A DNA stretch of 32,712 nucleotides. Origin: Nostoc sp. NMS7. Its GTDB lineage: Bacteria; Cyanobacteriota; Cyanobacteriia; Cyanobacteriales; Nostocaceae. Position numbers and translations under genes: made by a program. The stretch covers positions 1 through 32,712 of the forward strand of contig NZ_JABXKJ010000200.1 of assembly GCF_017115085.1 (NCBI RefSeq), given 5' to 3'. Shown in pieces: positions 23,401 through 31,499 of the stretch (position 1 is the stretch's first letter; the number at the start of each line of letters is the position of its first letter). A model generated the notes under the pieces. That model was not told where the DNA came from. It saw nothing but the letters and a program-made list of their open reading frames with translations, and did not search any database.

Positions 23401-24171
23401 CTATTGTTTAATTTTTACTTCTCCCACAAGAGGTTTTTGGGACAAATTTTCTAGATCAATATTTCTCAGTAGACTAGCCCATTCATTGGCTAGAGTGGCA
23501 TTTTTTGGTTCAGCAAGGCGGAGTTTTGCTAACTCTGTCAGGGCTGAGTACCAAATACCATTTTGGGTATATAGTTGAATGCGATCGCGTATTGTGGTAG
23601 CTGTTTTTAACTGCCTTTCCAAGTCAGACTTTAGTGCTATACGTTGTACCCATCCGCGCACAAATACAGAGTCGAATTTTTGTTGATTACAATAAACTTT
23701 AAAGTACCACTGGTATCTTTTATTAACTTCTAGCGGTGCGGCTGATGGTAAAGCAAAGCTAACAATACCTGGTATTTCAGGTAGGGTAAAAGAAGCCCGA
23801 TAAATGTCGTTGTTTGCTTCATCTTGCAAGACAAATTCTCCGCTAGGTACATCTTTAAGTTGATAGGGTAAAAACACCCAAAAGGTGGGATTCGCTTCAA
23901 CAACTGAGCTTACTGTTTTTTCAGGTATTAAGGCTATAAGTGGTACTTCCACAGATGGACAGTTACCACGGCTACCTGCTCCTCCTCGTTGAGTAGGTCT
24001 ACCTCTACTCGATCCGTCTTGTGGTGGTTGATTACCACTGCTAGTTGGCTGCTGAGACTTTGCTATCAATATTAAAGGATAACTAGTACAGCTAAACAGT
24101 CCCAAAAGTAGAGCGATCGTAAATTTACTTTGAGAGAGAGAAAACATTTTCTGTAGATTTTTTAGTTTCAT
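23401..24171 (-). CDS. DUF928 domain protein, exported
   Basis: The 256-residue protein has a basic start and hydrophobic segment FTIALLLGLFSCTSYPLILIA (residues about 17-37), a signal peptide; a Cys at the cleavage region could make it a lipoprotein. A Gly/Pro/Arg/Gln-rich linker follows (about 40-70). The DUF928 domain then spans about 70-250, with VPLIALIPEK, NPTFWVFLPYQ and RYQWYFKVYCNQQ. DUF928 proteins are cyanobacterial, often found beside CHAT and haemagglutinin genes, and of unknown function. The WYFKVYCN...FVRGWVQRI region is a common core. The gene is divergent from the sigma-like operon, and module C lies about 110 bp upstream of its start. Confidence 0.9.
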   Translation of the reverse strand: MKLKNLQKMFSLSQSKFTIALLLGLFSCTSYPLILIAKSQQPTSSGNQPPQDGSSRGRPTQRGGAGSRGNCPSVEVPLIALIPEKTVSSVVEANPTFWVFLPYQLKDVPSGEFVLQDEANNDIYRASFTLPEIPGIVSFALPSAAPLEVNKRYQWYFKVYCNQQKFDSVFVRGWVQRIALKSDLERQLKTATTIRDRIQLYTQNGIWYSALTELAKLRLAEPKNATLANEWASLLRNIDLENLSQKPLVGEVKIKQ

Positions 24172-24282
24172 AGTCAGATATAAATACTCAATATCCTCAA
24201 ATTATTGACAATCTTGCCATTGGTGTCAAGCTCAGAAAAATAGAATCTTGTCAAACGGAAATTCAGATAAGAATTTTTTACT

Positions 24283-24314
24283 TCTATATATTAAATGGGT
24301 ATAACAGAAATCAA
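24283..24314 (-). promoter_or_regulatory. Promoter-like module C for DUF928
   Basis: TTGATT (24309-24314), ACCCAT, six bases, TATAGA (24283-24288) on the minus strand, total 32 bp. It lies about 110 bp upstream of the DUF928 start. Confidence 0.45.
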
Positions 24315-24564
24315 ATTATGCATCTGTGAATTCTGTTCGATACAGCACTTTCGGCAGCTATGAGGTACATCCTCAAATCTGAAAGGTTTGATAAGAGAGG
24401 GCAAGGAGAAAAACTGTATTGCATAATAGCCGGAAGCGCTGTAATTTTTAAGAGAGAGAGCGTGGCAGCTGATAGATCAGTAAATGCGCTCGTCTTCACC
24501 TATCCTGTCTGATAGTTACAACTTGGCAGCAAACCGGGATACGACCATTTAAAATCACATAGAT

Positions 24565-24600
24565 AATTTATGCAATTTTCAAATAAAAATTGCATAAATT
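24565..24600. repeat. Perfect 15-bp inverted repeat in the control region
   Basis: AATTTATGCAATTTT (24565-24579) and its exact reverse complement (24586-24600) flank a 6-nt loop. It directly abuts module D. It could be an operator or an AT-rich hairpin. Confidence 0.8.
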
Positions 24601-24630
24601 GATTTATTTAATACCCATTAGAAGTATAGA
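24599..24630 (+). promoter_or_regulatory. Promoter-like module D for the sigma-like operon
   Basis: TTGATT (24599-24604), ACCCAT, six bases, TATAGA (24625-24630) on the plus strand, total 32 bp, the same spacing as module C in the opposite direction. It is about 480 bp upstream of the operon's first ATG. Confidence 0.4.
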
Positions 24631-25107
24631 GGTATAATAAACGGAGTTGAACTTCTGTCCAAACAGTCAATTACAACAGTTTTACTCTGAATTTCCAGAG
24701 CGAACACATCTAAATTACTCTTGACCACGGCCAAGATTAAGAAGCAACGCTCATAATCAGTATTTCTCGCTTGGTTTAGTTTGCAGAACTCAAAGTGATG
24801 GCTACAACAGGCTGTTACCCTCGTACCTCTACACGGAAGCAAGCAACACGTAGCGTGTCGCAGACAAAACTTACTAACGGTGATGGCGAAACCTCTGGCA
24901 ATAAGTATAAGTTAATGAGATTAATTTAGACTCTATTGAGAATCTATTACTTTTGTTGACATGATGCGATCGCCATGCTCTAATCTCAGATTGATTTTAA
25001 CCTTTCCTTTATGACTCTGACTATATAAAAACGATATATTTTAAAAAGTTATTTCAGATAATATTAAAAATTTCTTTGATTAATTTATGTAAAACGCAGA
25101 ACAAATT

Positions 25108-26676
25108 ATGAAAAAACGTGAAGGGATCATCCAACAATTCTCAAGTTTCCTCAGCTTAAGAAATGACCACAAAAATTTTAATTTTGTTTGGCAAGTTGAT
25201 GTAGACCTAGAACGGAATATAAGTTCTTTAACGCAGTTAGAGCCAGATGCTAAAGAAGAATATTGGGCACGTTATTTTCTGAAAATTGTTAGAGAGGTAT
25301 CACAGGAAGATTTACTTAAAATTTGTTCTCAAACGGAGGATAAGCAAAAGGTTCGTGTTTCTATATCATCGGCAGAAAAAATATCAAAGTCTTCTTCCAG
25401 AGCAGAGAAACATTTGTCTGCATACTTACAGGAAGCTTGTCTTTGGGCAGCTAGAAAAAGCTATCAAAGATTTAAATTTATCCAGCATAAATATCCATTA
25501 GAAGAATACTTTCAAATAGCTAATTCTGCTATCTTTCCTCCAGCTAAACTTTTCAAAAATTTCAATTTAAACTATTCTCAAAGCAATATAGAAGGTTATG
25601 CGAAAACATATATTATCCGTTTTATTAGTAATACCATTTATCAGAAAGACTTAGAAGGTAAAAGAGAAAAATTTTCTAACTACGGTCTTTTAAAAGATTT
25701 GACTAAAAAAGAGATGCAGGAAGCTTTAACTATAAAAGGAATAAATCAGAACCGTATTAGCTTATATTGTCTAACTTGGCAATGCTTAGAGCAAATTTAT
25801 CAACCGAACCAAAGGCAAGGAAGTCGTAGTTTAGAAACACCTAGCGACGAATGTTTTCAGGCAATTGCATCATTATATAATGAACGCTGTAATCAATTAG
25901 GATTTATGGAAGCACCAGTTTCAAAGGATAGAATTCAAGAAATATTAGAAATTTGTATCCAAGCTGCTCGTGATTACCGAACAAAGTCTTTTCAGCCTTT
26001 AGAAAACTACGAAAACTTAACTGATAGCCGCTATACTGCCTTAGATAACCTTGTTCAAGAAGAAGAATGGCAGCAAGTAAGCTCACTTATTTCAAGCTTA
26101 TTTTCAACTATCTCAGAGACTAACCAAATAATGTTAATACTGTGGCTGGGATTAAACTTAACTCAAACTGAGATGGCAGCAGTTTTAAAAAATAAATATC
26201 CTGAACTTCAGAAACAATATCAAGTAGCTAGACAGTTAGCAAGATATAACAAAATACTATTAAAAGACTTTATTAAAGAATCTCAGAAAGTTTATCCTGA
26301 AATTTGTTTGAATGAAGAAAAAGATATCGAAATTCTCAAAGAATCATTGGATGAATGCTTACAGGTACACTGTCAGAAAATCTGTAAATCTGCTTTAGAT
26401 AAAATTACTCAACAATGGCAGATTGAAGATAAAATAGGTGTTTTGGAATTGGGGTTGACAGACCAAGAAAAAATAGATAGAAAGTTGGTACATCCAACTT
26501 TCTATCTATCTCTTAGTAGAAATGAAGTAAATGAAAATTTGAGAGAAGCTTTTATGTACCAACTAGAAATAGATATGGGTTTACCTAAAAATTCTTTAGT
26601 GGTAGCCAGCAATAAACTAGCTAATTTTGTAGATGAATGGCTACAAGATAAAATTTTAATTAGGATTAGGAATTAA
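25108..26676 (+). CDS. Sigma-70-like protein, first gene of the CHAT-CHASE2 operon
   Basis: The 522-residue protein resembles the sigma-factor-like proteins that precede DUF1822 genes in cyanobacteria. Residues about 98-180 (HLSAYLQEACLWAARKSYQRF, YPLEEYFQIANSAIFPPAKLF, YSQSNIEGYAKTYIIRFI) look like a divergent sigma region 2. About 340-385 (LWLGLNLTQTEMAAVLKNKY, then YQVARQLARYNKILLKDF) look like region 4 with its helix-turn-helix. It has long N- and C-terminal additions and lacks a recognisable region 1. It may direct RNA polymerase to special promoters or be regulated by partner binding. DUF1822 starts 4 nt after its stop. A perfect 16-bp inverted repeat lies inside the gene (26473-26509). 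Confidence 0.75.
   Translation: MKKREGIIQQFSSFLSLRNDHKNFNFVWQVDVDLERNISSLTQLEPDAKEEYWARYFLKIVREVSQEDLLKICSQTEDKQKVRVSISSAEKISKSSSRAEKHLSAYLQEACLWAARKSYQRFKFIQHKYPLEEYFQIANSAIFPPAKLFKNFNLNYSQSNIEGYAKTYIIRFISNTIYQKDLEGKREKFSNYGLLKDLTKKEMQEALTIKGINQNRISLYCLTWQCLEQIYQPNQRQGSRSLETPSDECFQAIASLYNERCNQLGFMEAPVSKDRIQEILEICIQAARDYRTKSFQPLENYENLTDSRYTALDNLVQEEEWQQVSSLISSLFSTISETNQIMLILWLGLNLTQTEMAAVLKNKYPELQKQYQVARQLARYNKILLKDFIKESQKVYPEICLNEEKDIEILKESLDECLQVHCQKICKSALDKITQQWQIEDKIGVLELGLTDQEKIDRKLVHPTFYLSLSRNEVNENLREAFMYQLEIDMGLPKNSLVVASNKLANFVDEWLQDKILIRIRN
26473..26509. repeat. Perfect 16-bp inverted repeat inside the sigma-like gene
   Basis: ATAGATAGAAAGTTGG (26473-26488) and its exact reverse complement (26494-26509) flank a 5-nt loop (TACAT). 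It encodes residues near 456-467 and would form a strong hairpin in the mRNA about 170 nt before the end of the gene. Confidence 0.9.
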
Positions 26677-26680
26677 TATT

Positions 26681-27922
26681 ATGATAATTGGCTTAAATGA
26701 TTTGACTTTAATCTATTCTGAGCATTTATGTTTAGATATATCAAACCAAGAGCAAGAAACTGCATGGCAGGAAACGATGCAAGAGTCTTACTCAAACACA
26801 GCTGCTCGCTGGAATGCTTACCTAAATCATTTATCTTTAAATGTTTTTTTAAATTGGTTGCAAGAAGACCCAGATTTGCAAGTAATGCCTAGATTATGCT
26901 TTAAAAAAGCTGAATTACCGAGTATTTGGGAATTCGTAAATGGCTCTGTGTTAACTCTAGGTGAGACTCGATTAGCGTTAATTCCCAGCGATAAAAGTTC
27001 CTTTGCAGAGTTTCGGATTCCTCAAGAATGGATTGATATTCCTAGTTGGTCAGCCCATTACTATCTAGCGGTGCAATTAAACCTAGAAGAAGGTTGGCTG
27101 CGGATATCGGGTTATACTAACTATCAACAAATTCGGGAGCAAGCTATTTATGATCCAACGGATCGAACTTATTGTTTAGATGTAGAGTATTTGATTGCAG
27201 ACTTAAATGTGATGTGGGTAGCACAAGAACTTTGTCCTCCCAAGATACCAGAGATTAAATCTTTAGCCACTTTGTCAAAAGCGCAAGCAGAGCAATTACT
27301 AGAACAATTAAATAAGTGGACTTTTTCTTCGCCGAGACTTAATGTCCCCTTTGATCTGTGGGGGGCATTTTTGGCGGTGGATGAATTTCGGCAGTACCTT
27401 TATCAGAGAAGGGTGGAAAAGCAAAAGAATAATCAAGTTGAAGCCAGCTACTCTGTAGATAGTAACTTGAGTTTATGGTTTCAAAATATCTTTAGTGTGG
27501 GTTGGCAAAATTTGGATACTTTGTTATCACCACAACAAAAAACTTTAGCTGTGCAATTCAGAAGTGATTTTGAGTTGAATGAGGGATATGTTAAACGAGC
27601 CAAGCTAATTGATTTAGGGATGGAACTTGGGGGTAGTGCAGTTGTGTTGTTAATTGGCCTTAAAACAGAGGTTGATGGCAAAATCGGTCTGCGCGTACAG
27701 TTACATCCAGCAAATGGAGAACCTTACTTAATACCTAATCTCAGACTAATTTTGCTTTCACAAACAGGGACAATTCTTCAGGAAGTCATTTCCAGAAGTC
27801 ACGATCATTATATTCAACTCAAAAAATTTAAATCTTTTCCTGGAATTCGCTTTAGTATACAAGTTGCTCAGGATAATGTCAGTATAAAAGAAGATTTTCT
27901 ACTGGAAGCACTTGATGACTGA
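26681..27922 (+). CDS. DUF1822 family protein
   Basis: The 413-residue protein begins with the usual DUF1822 text (LNDLTLIYSEHLCLDIS...W near residues 5-30). It continues with RWNAYLNHLSLNVFLNWLQ and a run of beta-rich segments (FRIPQEWIDIPSWSAHYYLAVQ; LRISGYTNYQQIREQAIYD). The N-terminal ~200 residues are the conserved domain. No membrane segment or signal peptide is seen, so it is cytoplasmic. The family's biochemical function is unknown; it almost always lies between a sigma-like gene and a CHASE2 gene, as here (4 and 5 nt gaps), so a bridge between sensor and sigma factor is a reasonable inference. Confidence 0.9.
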   Translation: MIIGLNDLTLIYSEHLCLDISNQEQETAWQETMQESYSNTAARWNAYLNHLSLNVFLNWLQEDPDLQVMPRLCFKKAELPSIWEFVNGSVLTLGETRLALIPSDKSSFAEFRIPQEWIDIPSWSAHYYLAVQLNLEEGWLRISGYTNYQQIREQAIYDPTDRTYCLDVEYLIADLNVMWVAQELCPPKIPEIKSLATLSKAQAEQLLEQLNKWTFSSPRLNVPFDLWGAFLAVDEFRQYLYQRRVEKQKNNQVEASYSVDSNLSLWFQNIFSVGWQNLDTLLSPQQKTLAVQFRSDFELNEGYVKRAKLIDLGMELGGSAVVLLIGLKTEVDGKIGLRVQLHPANGEPYLIPNLRLILLSQTGTILQEVISRSHDHYIQLKKFKSFPGIRFSIQVAQDNVSIKEDFLLEALDD

Positions 27923-27927
27923 TAGCC

Positions 27928-30279
27928 ATGACTAAATTAGTCGTGTTGAACTTAGGAAAGGGTAACTTGAAGCAGGGATTTGCTACCGTTACAGCACAGT
28001 TGTACAACTATAGCAACCCTATACCGATACAATTTACAGGTAGCTTGCCTGCGGCTCCAGAAGTTATAGAACTCTATAGACGTTGGCAGTTGCTCTATTT
28101 GTTGCTGCATGAGACTCTTTTCCCTGGTCAACGTTGGCATAGAAATATGGCAAACGATGCAAGTATTGAAATTGATACAGAAGATATAACTAATATTTCC
28201 TCTGTTGAGTTTAGTAATTTATGTGACAACTTACAAAATGAAATTAATGTTTGGCTGAAATCTGAGCTATTTCGCAACATTGACCAGAAATTACGCACTA
28301 AGTTAAATCCTCATGAAGAAATTCGGGTCATTCTAGAAACGGAAGATGACCAAGTTCGTCGGCTACCTTGGCATTTATGGGATTTCTTTGAGGATTACCA
28401 TAAGGCAGTATTTGGTTTAAGCGCTCCTGAAGTAGATGAAGTTAAACCATTACGTAAACCTACTACAAGTAAAATTAGAATATTAGCGATTCTTGGTAAT
28501 AGTGAAGGAATTGATATTCAACAAGACCGGGCAATACTTGAACAATTACCAGAAACGGAGACTGTTTTTCTGGTTGAGCCACAGCGCAGGGATTTAGATC
28601 AATGGCTTTGGGACAAGAAAGGCTGGGATATTCTCTTTTTTGCCGGACATGGTTCGAGTCAAGCTGATGGTGAAATAGGTCAAATTTATATCAATCAAAC
28701 TGATAGTTTAACAATTTCTCAGTTAAAAAATGGATTGAAAGCAGCGATCGCTAGGGGTTTACAATTGGCAATTTTTAACTGCTGTGATGGACTAGGATTA
28801 GTACGACAATTGGCATCGCTGCACATTCCCCAAATGATTGTGATGCGGGAAGTCGTACCAGATCGGGTTGCTCAAGAATTTTTAAAGCACTTTCTAGAGG
28901 CTTTTGCTAATGGAGAATCTTGCCATTTGGCGATGCGGGAAGCTATAGAAAAGTTGCAGGGTCTAGAAAGCAGCTTTCCCTGTGCTAGTTGGCTACCAGT
29001 GATCTGTCAAAATCCAACGGCGATGTCGTTGGTGTTGGCGAACAAAGTAGACTCTAAACTTACTAGCTGGCACAGCCGAAATATTATTGGGACAATTTTC
29101 AAAGTCAGTATAGTTACGACTGCCTTGATAATGGGGATGCGCTCCGTGGGCATATTGCAGTCATGGGAGCTTATAGCTTTTGATGCAATGATGCGATCGC
29201 GACCTGATGAAGGACAAGATCCACGTATTTTAGTCGTTACCGTCACTGAAGCTGATGTGCGATCGCAACCAGCCAAAGAAAGAGGTGGAGCTTCACTATC
29301 AGACCGCGCCCTAGCTCAAGTTGTAGAAAAATTAGAGCAGTTTCAACCACGAGTCATTGGCTTAGATATCTATCGAGAGAATCACGTAGGAGAAAAGTAT
29401 AAGAATTTGTCTAGACTCATGCAAACAAGCGATCATTTTTTTGCAATCTGCGAAGTTAGTGAGGAAAACAAAAACAGTGGTGTTTCGCCACCCCCTGAAG
29501 TTCCCAAACAAAACTTGGGTTTTAGTGACGTTATACCCGATCCCGATGGCATTATCCGCCGTCAAATATTGGCTATGGCTCCTGCATCGCCCTGCAACGT
29601 TGATAAATCTTTTAGCTTTCAATTAGCAAATCGTTACTTGCTTGCTCTTGGTATTCAGTCCAAACTAACCACAGAAAAAAACTGGCAGTTTGGGAATGTT
29701 GTCTTTAAAAACTTAGAGTCAAATAGCGGCGGTTATCACAGAATCGATAATCTAGGTCATCAAGTGCTACTTAATTATCGCTCTTCCCATCAAGCTGCTA
29801 CACAAGTAACTTTAGCAGATGTTTTGAACAATAAACTCACTTCTGATTTAGTGAAGAATCGGATCGTTCTCATTGGTACAAGTGCTGAAAGTTTTCATGA
29901 TTATTGGTCTACACCATATAGCGCCAGTCAGTGGTCGTATAATCAGATGCCAGGGGTAATGCTTCAAGCACAGATGGTGAGTCAGATTCTCAGTGCAGTT
30001 TTAGATAATCGTCCACTATTGTGGATGTTACCAAAGTGGGGTGAATTTATTTGGGTATGGGGTTGGTCGTTAATTGGAGGCATAATTGTTTGGCAATTTC
30101 GGTCATGGTTAAGAGTGGGATTGGTAGGAGTGGCAACTGTTTGCGTTTTATATGGTGTATCCTTTGGTCTGTTGCTTCAAGGAGTCTGGATACCTCTAGC
30201 GCCATCAGTTTTAGTCTTGATAGTTAGTGCTCCTATCGTAATTATTTATACATATTTCTCAAGTGACCAACGTAATTAA
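27928..30279 (+). CDS. CHAT-CHASE2 membrane protein (caspase-like sensor)
   Basis: The 783-residue protein has an N-terminal region (1-150), then a CHAT domain (about 185-365) with DILFFAGHGSSQADG (His241) and AIFNCCDGLGLVRQL (Cys285/286; the second Cys aligns with the catalytic Cys of other CHAT proteins). One membrane helix follows (about 383-403), then a CHASE2 domain (about 410-680, with WELIAFDAMMRSRPDEGQDP, RILVVTVTEADV and PRVIGLDIYRE) that should face the periplasm. Three C-terminal helices end the protein at about 700-780, with no kinase or cyclase domain after them. It thus looks like an extracytoplasmic sensor whose only output is the cytoplasmic peptidase. It is the third gene of a compact operon, starting 5 nt after DUF1822. 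Confidence 0.92.
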   Translation: MTKLVVLNLGKGNLKQGFATVTAQLYNYSNPIPIQFTGSLPAAPEVIELYRRWQLLYLLLHETLFPGQRWHRNMANDASIEIDTEDITNISSVEFSNLCDNLQNEINVWLKSELFRNIDQKLRTKLNPHEEIRVILETEDDQVRRLPWHLWDFFEDYHKAVFGLSAPEVDEVKPLRKPTTSKIRILAILGNSEGIDIQQDRAILEQLPETETVFLVEPQRRDLDQWLWDKKGWDILFFAGHGSSQADGEIGQIYINQTDSLTISQLKNGLKAAIARGLQLAIFNCCDGLGLVRQLASLHIPQMIVMREVVPDRVAQEFLKHFLEAFANGESCHLAMREAIEKLQGLESSFPCASWLPVICQNPTAMSLVLANKVDSKLTSWHSRNIIGTIFKVSIVTTALIMGMRSVGILQSWELIAFDAMMRSRPDEGQDPRILVVTVTEADVRSQPAKERGGASLSDRALAQVVEKLEQFQPRVIGLDIYRENHVGEKYKNLSRLMQTSDHFFAICEVSEENKNSGVSPPPEVPKQNLGFSDVIPDPDGIIRRQILAMAPASPCNVDKSFSFQLANRYLLALGIQSKLTTEKNWQFGNVVFKNLESNSGGYHRIDNLGHQVLLNYRSSHQAATQVTLADVLNNKLTSDLVKNRIVLIGTSAESFHDYWSTPYSASQWSYNQMPGVMLQAQMVSQILSAVLDNRPLLWMLPKWGEFIWVWGWSLIGGIIVWQFRSWLRVGLVGVATVCVLYGVSFGLLLQGVWIPLAPSVLVLIVSAPIVIIYTYFSSDQRN

Positions 30280-30822
30280 TAGACCTCTTGCAGAATTATT
30301 TTATGGTAGGGTGGAAAGTTTTGAGATGAATTGGCTTCACCAATGCGATACCGATCAAGTCTTCAGCGAATGCACACTTGCCTAAGACCATTTTTTTAGC
30401 TGAACTTAAAAGCGGTGACTGTAGCTTTCGATAAGCCCACCTCACCAGTTGCTAGCTTTTGGAGATTACAGTAACAAACTATCAACGCCTCTCGACAAAT
30501 CCTCGTCTACAGAACCAATCGCGGCTGGTCAACGGATCTTTTTTTGTTATCGCAGTGGTGGGGAGAGCAAAATGGCCCCTTTTACAGATTTGTTGGTACG
30601 GGAGTAATGCCAGAATTGTCTAATTGCAGTAACGTTACTCCCCAAGAAGCAGTCAAAGTTTCGCAGTCGATTCGGTTCATAAATCACCCTGCAAATAAAG
30701 GAAATCTAGCATTATTACCTTTTATTAAGAAAGGGGAAAAGGAACAAGAATCAAGTAGCGGTTTACCTTCGCGCAGTGTCTTCAGTTCCTCTGCACTCTT
30801 TTGATCCTGTGTTCGCCTCACT
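30280..30822. other. Intergenic region with possible decayed plus-strand frame
   Basis: The left end (TAGACCTCTTGCAGAATTA at 30280) resembles a sequence often dispersed in Nostoc-type genomes. A plus-strand open stretch (about 30474-30804) reads INASRQILVYRTNRGW, LFLLSQWWGEQNGPFYRFVG and on, with an in-frame TAA just before it. No family is recognised, and no good start site is seen. Confidence 0.4.
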
Positions 30823-31098
30823 TTAATAGTTTTTTGCCTGCTCATCCAAAAAACACCATAACCACTGTTCTCCTAACTCAGCCGAGCTAATTACTGAATG
30901 TCCAGTTTCCTCGTAATGCCGTCGGGCATGTTGATGAACAGAAGTTTCCCTGCACAGCATCTTGCCGCAACTTTGACAAATACGGAGATGCACCCAGCGA
31001 CTGTTTATTAGAATACACTCTTCACAACGAAATACTGGGTAGTTTGCTTTAGAAATCAGAGTTTCCGTAGTCAGATTGTCTAAATGTTCGCAGCTCAT
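30823..31098 (-). CDS. Small UBP-type zinc-finger protein
   Basis: The 91-residue protein is almost entirely one ZnF-UBP domain: CEHL at residues 3-6, then CEECILINSRWVHLRIC, CGKMLC, HQHARRHYEETGHSVI and WLWCFLDEQ. The Cys/His ligands, the RWVHLR strand and the closing WxWCF are all present. In eukaryotes this domain binds the free ubiquitin C terminus; bacterial single-domain versions are common but functionally uncharacterised. It is intact and usual in length for the bacterial group. It stands alone between repeat-rich stretches. Confidence 0.88.
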   Translation of the reverse strand: MSCEHLDNLTTETLISKANYPVFRCEECILINSRWVHLRICQSCGKMLCRETSVHQHARRHYEETGHSVISSAELGEQWLWCFLDEQAKNY

Positions 31099-31180
31099 AG
31101 GAATTTGAATGACACGTTAATCAGAGTATAGATTAGTGCAGGTAAACACAGCTAATTTTGTCAGTTAAGCATTAAACGAA

Positions 31181-31201
31181 GTCGGAAGTCGGAAGTCGGA
31201 A
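31181..31201 (+). repeat. Heptamer tandem repeat (STRR type)
   Basis: GTCGGAA is repeated three times exactly, with a partial fourth copy on the left (CGAA). Short tandemly repeated heptamers of this kind are characteristic of heterocystous cyanobacteria. Confidence 0.85.
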
Positions 31202-31455
31202 GTAAGTTTTGTGTTAGCGAAGCGGTAGCGAGTCTGCGAGCGTCCGGGGATTTAGACCCCGACCCAAAACGTTCTGCTTAAGAAGCAGGGGACTTAAACC
31301 CCTAAACTTTGTTAAAGTTCATATCTAAATGGCACGCTTGATAAGGGCAAATCCATTATTTTTATGGCTTTTAGGTGCGAGGTGTAGTAAATTTTCAGTG
31401 CGGTTAAGTATTCACCTTTTTCTGAAATAATTCAACTGTCGGCAGATAATAGCAA

Positions 31456-31483
31456 CGATGTCTACGACGGGCTACGCCTACGC
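31456..31483 (+). repeat. Intergenic copy of the 28-bp repeat
   Basis: Identical over 28 bases to 16399-16426, which lies inside the haemagglutinin signal-peptide codons. Confidence 0.85.
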
Positions 31484-31499
31484 AATTGAGATTCACTCT

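Larger units (their letters stand above)
24172..25107. other. Long control region between DUF928 and the sigma-like operon
   Basis: No secure gene. Contents, left to right: module C on the minus strand (24283-24314); a plus-strand open stretch (about 24331-24510) whose middle (FDKRGQGEKLYCIIAGSAVIF) faintly resembles a cyclic-nucleotide-binding roll and may be a remnant; a perfect 15-bp inverted repeat (24565-24600); module D on the plus strand (24599-24630); then AT-rich DNA with repeat-like pieces up to the ATG at 25108. Confidence 0.55.
31099..31499. other. Repeat-rich intergenic region
   Basis: It contains three tandem copies of GTCGGAA (31181-31201), the kind of heptamer STRR known from heterocystous cyanobacteria. 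A GC-rich block follows (about 31213-31243), then two short palindromic units of the form GGGG-A-C/TTTA-A/G-A-CCCC near 31248-31303, and the 28-bp unit 31456-31483. No gene is seen. Confidence 0.65.

Noticed and set aside
24331..24510. Plus-strand frame with faint cyclic-nucleotide-binding similarity (FDKRGQGEKLYCIIAGSAVIF)
   Set aside because: Similarity is limited to about 20 residues, no start codon with a binding site is present, and it lies in a control region. Kept only as a remark in the intergenic entry.
30544..30804. Plus-strand 86-codon frame
   Set aside because: The ATG has no ribosome binding site, the open stretch extends upstream of it to a TAA, and no family is recognised. It may be a remnant but cannot be supported as a gene.
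31181..31201. Heptamer repeats as a possible CRISPR array
   Set aside because: Units are 7 bp with no spacers; this is the STRR type of tandem repeat.
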